A stretch of 64,000 bases of DNA, taken from NCBI RefSeq assembly GCF_001424345.1, contig NZ_LMPF01000020.1, forward strand, positions 124,001-188,000. The letters are read 5' to 3'. A program made the position numbers and the translations under genes. Origin of the DNA: Burkholderia sp. Leaf177 (GTDB taxonomy: Bacteria > Pseudomonadota > Gammaproteobacteria > Burkholderiales > Burkholderiaceae). The notes beneath the pieces are model-generated. The model was not told the origin of the DNA. It ran no database searches and saw only the letters and a list, made by a program, of their open reading frames with translations. Positions 8,355 to 17,281 of the stretch are shown here, piece after piece; position 1 is the stretch's first letter; every line of letters starts with the position of its first letter.

Positions 8355-9647
8355 ATGAAAGTTGCGGTAATCGGAGCGGGGATTTCGGGGTTGGCGTGCG
8401 CCTACAGACTTGCAAAGTCTCAGGCGGGTATCGATGTCACGTTGTTCGAAGCCAACGCATATTTTGGCGGCCACACAAACACGGTCGATGTCACCCTGGA
8501 CGGCGTCACGCATGGGGTGGACACGGGTTTCCTGGTGTTCAACCACCGCACGTATCCGAATCTTGTGAAGCTTTTCGAGGAACTCGACGTTCCAACGACC
8601 GCAACCGATATGTCGTTTTCCGTGGCCGTTACCGACAAACATCTCGAATGGGCCGGCAGCGATCTCAACACGGTTTTCACGCAGCGCCGCAACCTGTTGC
8701 GCCCCGCGTTCCTGCGCATGCTTGCCGATATCCTGCGCTTCAACCGCACGACGACCGCCATGGCGCTCGCCGGCAAGGACGCCGAACTGGCCGAGCCGGT
8801 GAGCGGTTTTATCGAACGGGAAAGGTATTCCGCGGCGTTTCGCGACTGGTATCTACTGCCGATGATCGGCGCAATCTGGTCATGTTCGACCGAGCAGATG
8901 ATGGCGTTTCCCATCGGCACATTGATCCGCTTTTGTCACAACCACGGCCTGCTGCAAGTCAACGATCGGCCCCAATGGCACACGGTCAACGGCGGCGCGC
9001 GCGAATATGTACGGCGGATGTTGCCCGCCATTGGCAGTGCGCATGCGGGCGTGCCGGTTACATCGGTGAAACGGGGTGCTCTCGGCGTCGAAATTCAAAG
9101 CGCGCGAGGTGCAGAACACTTCGATCACGTCGTGCTCGCGTGCCACAGCGACCAGGCGCTTGCGCTGCTCGCCGATCCCTCTCACGATGAAACCGCGACG
9201 CTCGGCGCAATCGGCTACGCGCCCAATCGCGCGGTGTTGCATACGGACACGTCGCTGTTGCCGGCCAAACGCGCGTGGTCCGCGTGGAACTATGAAAGCC
9301 GGACCGGCGAGCTTGGTGCCGAACCGCAATTGTGCGTGCATTACCTCATCAACAAACTGCAGCCGTTGCCGTTTAAAACGCCGGTGATCGTGTCGCTCAA
9401 TCCGGTTCGTGAGCCACGCGCCGCAACCGTGCTGCGCGAGTTCGCGTACAGCCATCCCGTCTTCGATCAAACCGCTGTCCAGGCTCAACGCGCTTTGCCA
9501 TCGATACAAGGCGCACGCAATACCTGGTTCGCGGGCGCATGGACGGGCTACGGCTTCCACGAAGACGGCCTGAAATCCGGGCTGGACGCCGCGGCCAGAC
9601 TGACCGCCATTGCGTTGAATCGCGACGAACCGGCTCTTGCAGCATGA
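8355..9647 (+). CDS. FAD-dependent oxidoreductase (amine-oxidase fold)
   Basis: The 430-residue protein begins with a dinucleotide-binding motif (VIGAGISGLACAYRL) and the second FAD motif ending in GGHTNTV, as in flavin amine oxidases and phytoene-desaturase-like enzymes. A C-terminal FAD-contacting segment (WFAGAWTGYGFHEDGL) is also present. The start at 8355 has a GGAG site about 7 bases upstream; an in-frame upstream start at 8307 is less likely. It heads a tight operon with a DUF1365 protein (4-base ATGA overlap) and a CFA-synthase-like enzyme, so a fatty-acyl substrate in membrane lipid is the likeliest target. The actual reaction is not known from sequence. Confidence 0.88.
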   Translation: MKVAVIGAGISGLACAYRLAKSQAGIDVTLFEANAYFGGHTNTVDVTLDGVTHGVDTGFLVFNHRTYPNLVKLFEELDVPTTATDMSFSVAVTDKHLEWAGSDLNTVFTQRRNLLRPAFLRMLADILRFNRTTTAMALAGKDAELAEPVSGFIERERYSAAFRDWYLLPMIGAIWSCSTEQMMAFPIGTLIRFCHNHGLLQVNDRPQWHTVNGGAREYVRRMLPAIGSAHAGVPVTSVKRGALGVEIQSARGAEHFDHVVLACHSDQALALLADPSHDETATLGAIGYAPNRAVLHTDTSLLPAKRAWSAWNYESRTGELGAEPQLCVHYLINKLQPLPFKTPVIVSLNPVREPRAATVLREFAYSHPVFDQTAVQAQRALPSIQGARNTWFAGAWTGYGFHEDGLKSGLDAAARLTAIALNRDEPALAA

Positions 9648-10477
9648 ACCCGCCGTCATTCGATTCGCCCGATTCGCTGCTCGTCGGCCCCGTGCGTCAC
9701 ACGCGCTTACGCCCTGCGCGCAACGCGTTTTCATACGGCGTGTACACGTTGCGCCTGCCGCTTCGCGCTCGCGCCGCGCGACTCGCCCAAGGCACGCTGC
9801 AAGACTCGCGCGTATTCGCATACAACCGCTTCGGCTTGCTGAGCTTTCACGACAGCGATCACGGCGCGCCGGGGCAAACGGCGCTGCAATGGATCGAATC
9901 GATGCTGCATGAAAACGGCATCTACGACGCCGACGGCGAGATCTACCTCCAGACGTTCCCGCGCGTGCTGGGTTATGTATTCAATCCCGTCAGCTTCTGG
10001 TTTTGCGAACGCGCGGATGGATCGATGCGCGCCGTGGTCTGCGAAGTGAACAACACGTTCGGCGAGCGCCATTGCTATCTGCTCGATCCCGGCGGCGGCA
10101 TCCTGAACGGCGCGCCGCTCACCGCGCGCAAGGTTTTCCATGTATCGCCGTTCTGCAAGGTCGAGGGGCGCTACACCTTCCGCTTCATGTTCTCGCCGCC
10201 CAAGCACGGCAAGCCGATGCGCTCGCTTGCGCGTATCGACTATGAAGACAACGATGGTCCGCTTTTGCTGACGAGCATCGCGGGAAAAGCGCGTCCACTT
10301 AATGCCAGCAACGTGCTGCGCGTGTTCTTCGGTTATCCGCTGATGACGTTTGGCGTCGTCGCGAAAATTCACTGGCAAGCGATGAAGCTGTTCTTCAAAC
10401 GCGTGCCGTTTCTGAGCAAACCCACTCCGCCGTCCGCGAATGTCTCGCACGAGCGGGCCGAACTGCCGACCAGGTGA
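9644..10477 (+). CDS. DUF1365 domain protein
   Basis: This 277-residue protein belongs to a family of unknown function that is regularly encoded between a flavin oxidoreductase and a CFA-synthase-like methyltransferase, as here. Visible family features include GPVRHTRLRP near the start, VFNPVSFWFCER in the middle and KVFHVSPFCKVEGRYTFR. There is no signal peptide. Its start overlaps the upstream stop (ATGA), and the next gene starts 8 bases after its stop. I infer a role in the same lipid modification. Confidence 0.88.
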   Translation: MNPPSFDSPDSLLVGPVRHTRLRPARNAFSYGVYTLRLPLRARAARLAQGTLQDSRVFAYNRFGLLSFHDSDHGAPGQTALQWIESMLHENGIYDADGEIYLQTFPRVLGYVFNPVSFWFCERADGSMRAVVCEVNNTFGERHCYLLDPGGGILNGAPLTARKVFHVSPFCKVEGRYTFRFMFSPPKHGKPMRSLARIDYEDNDGPLLLTSIAGKARPLNASNVLRVFFGYPLMTFGVVAKIHWQAMKLFFKRVPFLSKPTPPSANVSHERAELPTR

Positions 10478-10484
10478 CTTGCAA

Positions 10485-11774
10485 ATGTCGACACAGCCCT
10501 CTTCTCCTTCATCGCTTCGAAGTCCAGCGGTGTCGTGGTTTATCCAGCCGCTCTTGCGCACGCGCCGCGCGCTGCATAAACCCGCGGCGGCGCGCGTGGT
10601 TCTCCGGTTGCTCGGGCAATTGCAATACGGCGTCCTCGATGTCCAGCTCCCCGATGGCACCACGCGCCGTTTCGGCCAGACCGCCGACGATCCCGCCGCC
10701 GTAAATGCACCACACGCGCGAGTTGTACTGACGAACTGGAACGTGTGCGCCGCGGCCTTGAAAAGCGGTGATATCGGCTTTGCTGAAACGTATCTTGCAG
10801 GCGACTGGCATACCGATGACCTCGCCGCACTGCTCGACATCATGGTCAGGAATCGCACGACGATTGAAGCCGTGATCTACGGTTCGTGGTTCGGCAAGCT
10901 CACGAACCGCCTGCGCCATTTGCGCAATGCGAACACGAAGGAAGGCAGCCGGCGCAACATCCACGCACATTACGATCTCGGCAACGCGTTCTACACGCTC
11001 TGGCTCGACAGCACGATGACCTACTCGAGCGCGCTCTTCGACGGCTCGCCCGACCAGACCCTCGCCGATGCCCAACGTGCGAAATATCGGCGATTGTTGA
11101 ACGAGTTGAAACTGGATGGCGTCGATTTGAACGTGCTGGAAATTGGTTGCGGCTGGGGCGGTTTCGCCGAACTCGCGGCGAGCGAAGCGAAAGCGCGTGT
11201 GACTGGACTCACGCTTTCCACCGAACAACTCGCGTTCGCGCAGCAACGCATGGCCGACGCCGGTCTTGCCGATCGCTCGGATCTGCGCCTGCAGGATTAC
11301 CGCGATACCCACGGCCAGTTCGATGCCATTGCGTCCATCGAAATGTTCGAGGCCGTGGGTGAAGAATACTGGCCGAGTTACTTCGAGTGCATCAAGCGCA
11401 ACCTGAAGCGCGGCGGGCGCGCATGCGTGCAGACGATCACCATCGATAACGCATTGTTCGACCGATACCGCACGAGCACGGACTTTATCCAGCAATACAT
11501 TTTTCCGGGCGGCATGCTGCCTTCGCCGGCCGTGTTCGTGCAGGCCGCCGAACGCCACGGACTGAAAGTGGTCAATCAGCTTTCGTTCGGTCTCGACTAT
11601 GCACGCACGCTCAAGCTGTGGCGTAATGCGTTTGTGGCGCGCCTCGACGAAATCCGCGCGCAACGCTTCGACGAACGTTTCATCCGCTTGTGGGACTTTT
11701 ATCTATGTTATTGCGAGGCCGCGTTCGCGCACTCGAACACCGACGTCATTCAGTTCACGCTGGAACACGCCTGA
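10485..11774 (+). CDS. Cyclopropane-fatty-acyl-phospholipid synthase-like methyltransferase
   Basis: Enzymes of this family transfer a methylene or methyl from S-adenosylmethionine to double bonds of phospholipid acyl chains at the membrane. The 429-residue protein has the SAM-binding motif VLEIGCGWGGFAEL and the family's RRNIHAHYDLGNAFY, TYSSALF and IEMFEAVGEEYW segments. Given its partners, it may make a methylated or further oxidised fatty acid and not a plain cyclopropane. Start at 10485 is eight bases past the DUF1365 stop; an upstream in-frame start at 10440 would overlap that gene. Confidence 0.92.
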   Translation: MSTQPSSPSSLRSPAVSWFIQPLLRTRRALHKPAAARVVLRLLGQLQYGVLDVQLPDGTTRRFGQTADDPAAVNAPHARVVLTNWNVCAAALKSGDIGFAETYLAGDWHTDDLAALLDIMVRNRTTIEAVIYGSWFGKLTNRLRHLRNANTKEGSRRNIHAHYDLGNAFYTLWLDSTMTYSSALFDGSPDQTLADAQRAKYRRLLNELKLDGVDLNVLEIGCGWGGFAELAASEAKARVTGLTLSTEQLAFAQQRMADAGLADRSDLRLQDYRDTHGQFDAIASIEMFEAVGEEYWPSYFECIKRNLKRGGRACVQTITIDNALFDRYRTSTDFIQQYIFPGGMLPSPAVFVQAAERHGLKVVNQLSFGLDYARTLKLWRNAFVARLDEIRAQRFDERFIRLWDFYLCYCEAAFAHSNTDVIQFTLEHA

Positions 11775-12319
11775 TAAGCGGCATTTTTGCGATCGCCCTG
11801 GCGCTGCTTTTTTTGCCGCTTCAGGCATTCGCCTTCGATGCCGCTCCGCTCGTGCGTCAAACAATTCCGCAAGCGCGCGTTCAGGGCGAAGGCGAGTTGC
11901 GCATGTACGGCTTTCATATCTACGATGCCAAGCTTTACGTCGGGCCAACGGGTTTGTCGAGCAAGGAACTGACGGCGCGGCCGTTCGCGCTCGACATTGA
12001 ATACGCGCGGGCTTTCAAGGGCGCATCCATTGCCAAGCGCGGCCGCGAAGAAATGGACGATCTCAAGCTCGCCAGCAAGTCGCAGACGCTGTTATGGCAG
12101 CAGGAACTGGAAAAGATATTCCCGGACGTTCAGCCCGGCGATCATGTGGTCGGCGTGTTCGTGCCCGAGCGTGGCACCACGTTTTATGCCGACGACAAAG
12201 TCATCGGCACCATTCCCGGCGATGACTTCGCACGCGCGTTTTTCTCGATCTGGCTTGATCCGAGGACATCGGCGCCAGGATTGCGCAACCAGTTGCTCGC
12301 GAATGGAGCGGCGCAGTAA
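11705..12319 (+). CDS. Chalcone isomerase-like exported protein
   Basis: The 204-residue product has an arginine-rich N-terminus, a hydrophobic segment (about residues 27-44) with a plausible signal peptidase site near QAFAFD, and then a chalcone-isomerase-like domain (GEGELRMYGFHIYDAKLYVG, YARAFKGASIA, AFFSIWLDP). Bacterial members are not known to be chalcone isomerases; some bind fatty acids, which would fit this operon. No ATG exists after the cfa-like stop, so the gene must start inside it, overlapping by about 70 bases. The ATG at 11705 is the best choice but the n-region is long. Confidence 0.78.
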   Translation: MLLRGRVRALEHRRHSVHAGTRLISGIFAIALALLFLPLQAFAFDAAPLVRQTIPQARVQGEGELRMYGFHIYDAKLYVGPTGLSSKELTARPFALDIEYARAFKGASIAKRGREEMDDLKLASKSQTLLWQQELEKIFPDVQPGDHVVGVFVPERGTTFYADDKVIGTIPGDDFARAFFSIWLDPRTSAPGLRNQLLANGAAQ

Positions 12320-12330
12320 AGTGCGCCGCT
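12307..12330 (+). other. Hairpin spanning the stop codon
   Basis: Perfect 9-base inverted repeat AGCGGCGCA / TGCGCCGCT around the TAA of the chalcone-isomerase-like gene. It has no T-run of its own and sits 10 bases before a true terminator. Confidence 0.5.
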
Positions 12331-12339
12331 TCGAATGAT

Positions 12340-12363
12340 GCCGCTTTATAGCGGCTTTTTTTT
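12340..12363 (+). terminator. Rho-independent terminator of the lipid operon
   Basis: GCCGCT-TTAT-AGCGGC followed by eight T residues. It overlaps the 3' end of the convergent phaM-like gene, whose stop codon lies in the loop. Confidence 0.88.
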
Positions 12364-13029
12364 CGCCGCCGTTTTGGGCGCGGCCGCTTTCTTCGCAGCG
12401 GTTTTTCTCGGCGCTTTGGGCGCGGCGGCTTTTGGCGGTTCGGCGTTTTCGCTCGTTGCCTCAGCCGGTCCCGGTTGCTGAGCCATCGCCAGCGTGGCGA
12501 GATTGTTGAACTGCGACTGGAGCATGTTCCACCAGCCGGCGGGATCGAATGAAGCGTCGTGCGCGCCGGTTTCGTCGGTCGCTTCCGAATCCGGCGCAGG
12601 CTGTTCTTCCTTCAAAGGTGGCGCTGGCCAGGCGCCCGCCGATGCACTCGCCGCATTCGCCGCGCCGGCATTCTTCGCACTGTCCACCGATGACTGCGCA
12701 TACGCGCCGAACGCCCGCAACGTGGCGAGCGTCGCGCGCTGCACTTCGAGCGCCTGAATTGCCGATTGCAGCATATTCAGGTTGAGCTTCAGCCATTGCT
12801 CCACGGCGCGCATGTCCTTGATGCGCTTATCGAGTTCCTCGACGTTCGTAAGCGGCGCGAGCATGTCCGACATCATGGAAAGCGAAGGCGATCCACCCGG
12901 CGATACGACCGCCGCGAACGGGTTCATCTTCATCATGTCCCACATCTTTTCCATCATGTCGCCTTGAGGAAAGCCGGACATGCCGGGGAAACTTCCAAAG
13001 GGCGGCGTGCCGCCGGGTGTATCGGTCAT
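12346..13029 (-). CDS. phaM: PhaM-like polyhydroxyalkanoate granule regulatory protein
   Basis: PhaM proteins link PHA granules to the nucleoid and activate PHA synthase. The 227-residue protein has a Met/Gly/Pro-rich start, a conserved helical segment (DKRIKDMRAVEQWLKLNLNM, then IQALEVQRATLATL) and a Lys/Ala/Pro-rich tail with repeated AAKKA-type motifs suited to DNA binding. The WWNMLQSQFNNLA segment precedes the tail. The ATG at 13029 is chosen because the upstream frame runs into unlike sequence next to the enoyl-CoA hydratase. It is transcribed with, or just after, the hydratase gene (43-base gap). Confidence 0.82.
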   Translation of the reverse strand: MTDTPGGTPPFGSFPGMSGFPQGDMMEKMWDMMKMNPFAAVVSPGGSPSLSMMSDMLAPLTNVEELDKRIKDMRAVEQWLKLNLNMLQSAIQALEVQRATLATLRAFGAYAQSSVDSAKNAGAANAASASAGAWPAPPLKEEQPAPDSEATDETGAHDASFDPAGWWNMLQSQFNNLATLAMAQQPGPAEATSENAEPPKAAAPKAPRKTAAKKAAAPKTAAKKKPL

Positions 13030-13072
13030 GAGACTGGGCTCCTTTGCTGCGGGAAATTTTGAGAAACATGAA

Positions 13073-13900
13073 TCAGAACGGCGAGCCGCCCGGAAAGTCC
13101 GGCGCGCGTTTTTCGCGCAGCGACTTGATGCCTTCCTGCACATCGGGTCCGGCAAAACCCATGAATTCGAGCGCGAGGGAAGTATCGAAGGCGGGACCCG
13201 CCGATCGCAGCCAGTTGTTCAACGCATACTTGGTCCATCGGATGGCCGTTTGCGAACCGTGCGCCAGGCGATTCGCGACTTCGAACGCTTTTGGCAGCAA
13301 CTCGCTTTCATCCACAGCGAGCGATACCAGCCCGATCCGCTCCGCCTCCTCGCCACTGACAGGTTCGCACAACAGCAGGTAATACTTCGCCTTCGCCATG
13401 CCGCACAACAGCGGCCACACGATCGCCGCGTGATCGCCGGCAGCGACGCCGAGCCGCGTATGACCGTCTATGATGCGCGCCGTTTTCGCCGCAACCGATA
13501 TATCCGCGAGAAGCCCCGCGACCAGACCCGCGCCGACCGCCGGGCCGTGCATGGCGGACACAATCGGTTTGCTGCAATTGATCACGTTGTAGACAAGATC
13601 GCGCGCCTCGCGCCAGACGCGCGCGCGGACATCGAAGTCGGATGCCATCTGTTCAACCAGATGCAGGTCGCCGCCACCGGAAAACCCTTTCCCCTCGCCG
13701 CGAATCAGCGCCACGCGCGTGTCCGGATCACGATCTATATCACGCCAGATATCAGCGAGTTCGCGATGTGTATTCGCATCCGCCGTGGCGAGCCCGCTCT
13801 TGTTCGCGCCCGCGCCGTTCATGATGATTTCGAGCACGCCGTGATCGTGCCGGCGCAATTCCAGCGACGTGTAGCGCGCGTAAAGAGAAAGATCGCTCAT
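13073..13900 (-). CDS. Enoyl-CoA hydratase/isomerase family protein
   Basis: The 275-residue protein has the crotonase fold: an oxyanion-hole segment ([14 protein letters not shown], about residues 68-81) and a second one at [18 protein letters not shown]. The usual catalytic Glu in the ERIGLV-like region is replaced in part by the sequence [14 protein letters not shown], so the exact reaction is uncertain. It lies between the PhaM-like gene and a periplasmic binding protein gene on the same strand, 12 bases after the latter's stop, suggesting one operon. A role in acyl-CoA catabolism is the most one can infer. Confidence 0.88.
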   Translation of the reverse strand: MSDLSLYARYTSLELRRHDHGVLEIIMNGAGANKSGLATADANTHRELADIWRDIDRDPDTRVALIRGEGKGFSGGGDLHLVEQMASDFDVRARVWREARDLVYNVINCSKPIVSAMHGPAVGAGLVAGLLADISVAAKTARIIDGHTRLGVAAGDHAAIVWPLLCGMAKAKYYLLLCEPVSGEEAERIGLVSLAVDESELLPKAFEVANRLAHGSQTAIRWTKYALNNWLRSAGPAFDTSLALEFMGFAGPDVQEGIKSLREKRAPDFPGGSPF

Positions 13901-13912
13901 GGTTTTAGTCTC

Positions 13913-15094
13913 TCAGCGCGGTTGATAAACCCATTTGCCGTTCTCGATTTCCGCGATCACGCGCGCCCGCTGATCCAGGCCGATGTGATCGTTCGCCGTC
14001 ATGTTGACCTGGCCGTTTGTATCGGAGAAATTCTTCGTGTTTTCAAGCGCATCGCGCAGCGCGGTGCGAAATTCTGGCGTGCCCGGCGCGCCGGCTTTTA
14101 TGGCGATGGGAACCGCCCGGTTCAGCAACATGCCCGCGTCCCACGCGTAGGACCCGAACGCCGACACCGTGCCCGCGCCGTACTTCGTTTCATAGAGCTT
14201 GATGTAGTCGAGCGCGAGACGTTTGGCCGGATGATCGTCGGGCAATTGCGACGCGACGAGAACCGGGCTTGTCGGCAAGAACGTGCCGTTGCAATCGGCG
14301 CCGCAAACGCGCAGGAAATCGCGATTTCCCGTGCCGTGGTTATGATAAATCGGGCCTTTGAAACCGCGTTCGCGCAAGGTCTTCGGCGGCAATGCGGCCG
14401 GCGTTCCCGCCGCGCCCACCACAACCGCGTCGGGCTTCGCCGCGAGGATCTTCAACACTTGTCCGGTCACGCTCGTGTCCGTGCGATTGAAGCGCTCGTT
14501 GGCGACCATCGTGATCTTGTGAAGCTGCGCGAACTTCGATACTTCCGCGTAGAACGTCTCCCCAAGCGCGTCGGCCTGGCCGATGAACGCCATCGTCTTC
14601 ACGCCGTGATTGCTGGCATGTTCGGCAATGGCGGAAGCCATCATGGCGTCGGTTTGCGGCGTCTTGAAGACCCAGTGGCGCTTGGCATCGACGGGCTCGA
14701 TGATCTTCGATGACGACGCAAGCGAGATCATGGGCGTCTTGCCATCGGCGACGACATCGATCATGGCGAGCGAATTCGGCGTGATCGACGACCCGATGAT
14801 CGCGTCCACATGATCTTCGGAGATGAGCTTCTTCGTGGTCTGGACGGCTTGCGTGGTATCCGATGCATCGTCGAGAACGATGTAATCCACCGGACGTCCG
14901 CCCATTTCCTTCGGCAATAACGCGACCGTATCGCGCGCCGGAATGCCGAGCGACGCAGCCGGCCCCGTCAGCGACAACACCAGCCCGATCTTCACGTGCG
15001 GCGTCTGCGCCCAACCTGCTGCCGAAAGCGTGATCAATGCACTTGCCGCCGCCACACGCCTGAAAACCGCGCCCCATCCCCCGCCTGAATGCAT
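13913..15094 (-). CDS. ABC transporter substrate-binding protein (Leu/Ile/Val-type family)
   Basis: A 393-residue periplasmic binding protein of the type I family used by branched-chain amino acid and amide transporters. An N-terminal signal peptide ends near AAGWAQ; the mature part starts VKIGLVLSLTGPAASLGIP, typical of the family. AAGGAG lies at a good distance from the ATG at 15094. No permease or ATPase genes are beside it, so it must work with a transporter encoded elsewhere. The ligand is unknown. The enoyl-CoA hydratase downstream hints at an organic acid or aromatic compound rather than an amino acid. Confidence 0.92.
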   Translation of the reverse strand: MHSGGGWGAVFRRVAAASALITLSAAGWAQTPHVKIGLVLSLTGPAASLGIPARDTVALLPKEMGGRPVDYIVLDDASDTTQAVQTTKKLISEDHVDAIIGSSITPNSLAMIDVVADGKTPMISLASSSKIIEPVDAKRHWVFKTPQTDAMMASAIAEHASNHGVKTMAFIGQADALGETFYAEVSKFAQLHKITMVANERFNRTDTSVTGQVLKILAAKPDAVVVGAAGTPAALPPKTLRERGFKGPIYHNHGTGNRDFLRVCGADCNGTFLPTSPVLVASQLPDDHPAKRLALDYIKLYETKYGAGTVSAFGSYAWDAGMLLNRAVPIAIKAGAPGTPEFRTALRDALENTKNFSDTNGQVNMTANDHIGLDQRARVIAEIENGKWVYQPR

Positions 15095-15168
15095 TGAAAT
15101 CTCCTTGTTATGGATAATTCGGCTAAGTGTAGGGCGGCGCGGCATGGCGGCGCATCGGGCGAAACCCG

Positions 15169-16170
15169 TTAGCGGGTAACGTTTTGCTCGTGCAAGGCGA
15201 CCACCGATTGATCGATGGCGCCGAAGATCGACTTGCCGGCGTCATCGAACATTTCGATCTTGACGCTGTCGCCGAACTTCATGAACTCGGTCGCAGGCGC
15301 GCCATGCTCGATGGTCTCCAGGCAGCGCTTTTCCGCGATGCACGCATAGCCGCGCTTTGCGTCCTTGTTCGAGATCGTGCCGGAACCCACAATCGATCCC
15401 GCCCGCACGTTGCGCGTCTTGGCCGCGTGCGCAATCAGCTGGCCGAAGTCGAACACCATGTCCGTGCCGCAATCGGGCTGGCCGACTTTCTTGTTGTTCC
15501 AGTGAACGATCATCGGTCGGTGGACACGGCCTTCGCTCCATGCATCGCCGAGTTCGTCGGGCGTGACCGCAACCGGCGAGAACGCCGTGGCAGGTTTGCT
15601 CTGGAAAAAGCCGAAACCCTTGCCGAGTTCCGCGGGGATCAGGTTGCGCAACGAGACGTCGTTCACGAGCATCAGAAGGCGCACATGCTTGAGCGCGTCG
15701 GCGGGAGTGGCGGTCATCGGGACGTCGGTGGTGATCACGGCGACCTCGGCCTCGAAATCGATTCCATATGCCTCCGATGCACACACAATGTCGTCAGTCG
15801 GACCCAGCAAGTCGTCCGCGCCGCCTTGATACATCAGCGGGTCGGTCCAGAATTCGGGCGGCATTTCGGCCTTGCGCGCGCGCCGGACGAGTTCGACGTG
15901 ATTCACGTACGCCGAGCCGTCGGCCCACTGGAACGCGCGCGGAAGCGGTGCCATGCAGGCTTTGGCATCGAACGAAAACGAATGGCGCGCGCGGCCCTGA
16001 TTCAGGGCGTCGGACAAATCGAGCAATTGCGGCGCGTAGAAATTCCAGTCGTCCAGCGCGCGTTGCAGCGTTGGCACGATGGCATCGGCAATCGCCGCCG
16101 TCCGCAGATCGCGCGATACGACGACCAGTTGACCGTCGCGTGTCCCGTCCTTCAGCGTGGCAAGTTTCAT
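15169..16170 (-). CDS. Fumarylacetoacetate hydrolase family protein
   Basis: The 333-residue protein is of the FAH family, metal-dependent C-C hydrolases or isomerases of aromatic degradation. It has the acidic metal-binding segment (YGIDFEAEVAVI), the RNLIPAELGKGFGFFQSKP segment and a GSIVGSGTISN motif near the C-terminus. Length and the N-terminal sequence (MKLATLKDGTRDGQL) fit the group close to genuine fumarylacetoacetases. It is divergent from an IclR regulator, which probably controls it. The substrate cannot be fixed. Confidence 0.9.
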   Translation of the reverse strand: MKLATLKDGTRDGQLVVVSRDLRTAAIADAIVPTLQRALDDWNFYAPQLLDLSDALNQGRARHSFSFDAKACMAPLPRAFQWADGSAYVNHVELVRRARKAEMPPEFWTDPLMYQGGADDLLGPTDDIVCASEAYGIDFEAEVAVITTDVPMTATPADALKHVRLLMLVNDVSLRNLIPAELGKGFGFFQSKPATAFSPVAVTPDELGDAWSEGRVHRPMIVHWNNKKVGQPDCGTDMVFDFGQLIAHAAKTRNVRAGSIVGSGTISNKDAKRGYACIAEKRCLETIEHGAPATEFMKFGDSVKIEMFDDAGKSIFGAIDQSVVALHEQNVTR

Positions 16171-16275
16171 AGAGCGTTTCGACGTTTAGTGACGATGGAA
16201 GGAATCTATTTTACGATGGTGAATCGCATTCAACCTCGTTTTTACCGGCCATCGTCAGCCGGAATCGATTTCTTC

Positions 16276-17121
16276 ATGTCATCTTCAAGTCGTCCAGCAT
16301 CGTTTGCCACGTTGGAACTGCCCGAATCCGATGTTGAGGACTCACCGGACCCCGCCGGGGAAAAGTCGCGTTCCGGCATCCAGTCGATCGAAGTCGGATT
16401 TCGCCTCCTCGACGTATTGACCAACGAACCGCGCGCCATGATGTTGCGCGATCTCGCCCAGCGCGCGGGCATGAGTCCGGCGAAGGCGCACCGGTATCTC
16501 GTGAGTTTCCTGCGGCTCGGCGCGGTATCGCAGGATCCGGTTTCGGGGCGCTACGAACTCGGCGGCTTTGCATTGCAGATGGGTTTGGCGCGGCTTGCCC
16601 GTGTAGATGGCGTGAAGCTCGCGCGCATCGCACTGAACAGTTTGCGCGATGAACTGGACCAGACGGTGGGCATTGCCGTGTGGGGCAATCAGGGACCGAC
16701 GGTCGTGCACTGGATGGAATCGAGCCATCCGGCGAAGGCGTCGTTGAAGCTCGGCGATGTGATGCCGCTGTTGTCATCGGCGACCGGTTTGCTGTTTGCC
16801 GCGTGGCTGCCGCGCAGCAAGACGCAGGTCATGCTCGATCGCGAACTCGCTGCTACGCGCCGGACCATGGCTGACATAGAACCTCAACTCGCCGATATTC
16901 GCGCGCACCGCGCATCGCGTGTGGAAGGCATGTTGCTGCCAGGGATCCACGCGTTCTGCATGCCGGTATTCGATTCGACCGGCGACCTGGCGCTTGGGCT
17001 GATAGCGCTAGGTCATGAAGGAACATTCGATACCCGCTGGGGCGGTGACATCGATATCGCATTGCGCGGTTGCGCCAATCAGCTTTCCTACGAACTCGGA
17101 TACAAACCGGGTGAACGATAA
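16276..17121 (+). CDS. IclR-family transcriptional regulator
   Basis: The 281-residue protein has a winged helix-turn-helix (about residues 35-95: SIEVGFRLLDVL, LRDLAQRAGMSPAKAHRYL) and a C-terminal effector domain (about 110-275) with ATGLLFAAWLP and GIHAFCMPVFD segments. It is divergent from the FAH gene, with the repeat ACGATGG at 16192 and 16213 spaced two helical turns apart between them. IclR proteins usually regulate nearby catabolic genes, so the FAH gene is the likely target. The frame is open far upstream, but that part is antisense to the FAH gene. Confidence 0.92.
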   Translation: MSSSSRPASFATLELPESDVEDSPDPAGEKSRSGIQSIEVGFRLLDVLTNEPRAMMLRDLAQRAGMSPAKAHRYLVSFLRLGAVSQDPVSGRYELGGFALQMGLARLARVDGVKLARIALNSLRDELDQTVGIAVWGNQGPTVVHWMESSHPAKASLKLGDVMPLLSSATGLLFAAWLPRSKTQVMLDRELAATRRTMADIEPQLADIRAHRASRVEGMLLPGIHAFCMPVFDSTGDLALGLIALGHEGTFDTRWGGDIDIALRGCANQLSYELGYKPGER

Positions 17122-17281
17122 GATTTCAGCCATCGGGTTCGTTGACGCGCAGGGAACGTCGCGAGGTTTGCGCGAGTCACATTGCTCTAGTGCCTGCCAA
17201 TACATCATGAGCACCATCAGCAACATGAAACTGTCCTTCCATGCGCGACTTTTACGTGCTCGAACGCTCTCGACCTAATTG

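Noticed and set aside
8276-9190. Plus-strand frame overlapping the FAD oxidoreductase
   Set aside because: Shadow of the oxidoreductase gene; no domain features.
12980-14713. Plus-strand open frame of about 577 codons
   Set aside because: It runs antisense to the enoyl-CoA hydratase and binding-protein genes and has a shadow-like Arg/His-rich composition.
15184-16275. Upstream extension of the IclR reading frame
   Set aside because: The frame is open, but this part is antisense to the FAH gene; the regulator domain begins only after the ATG at 16276.
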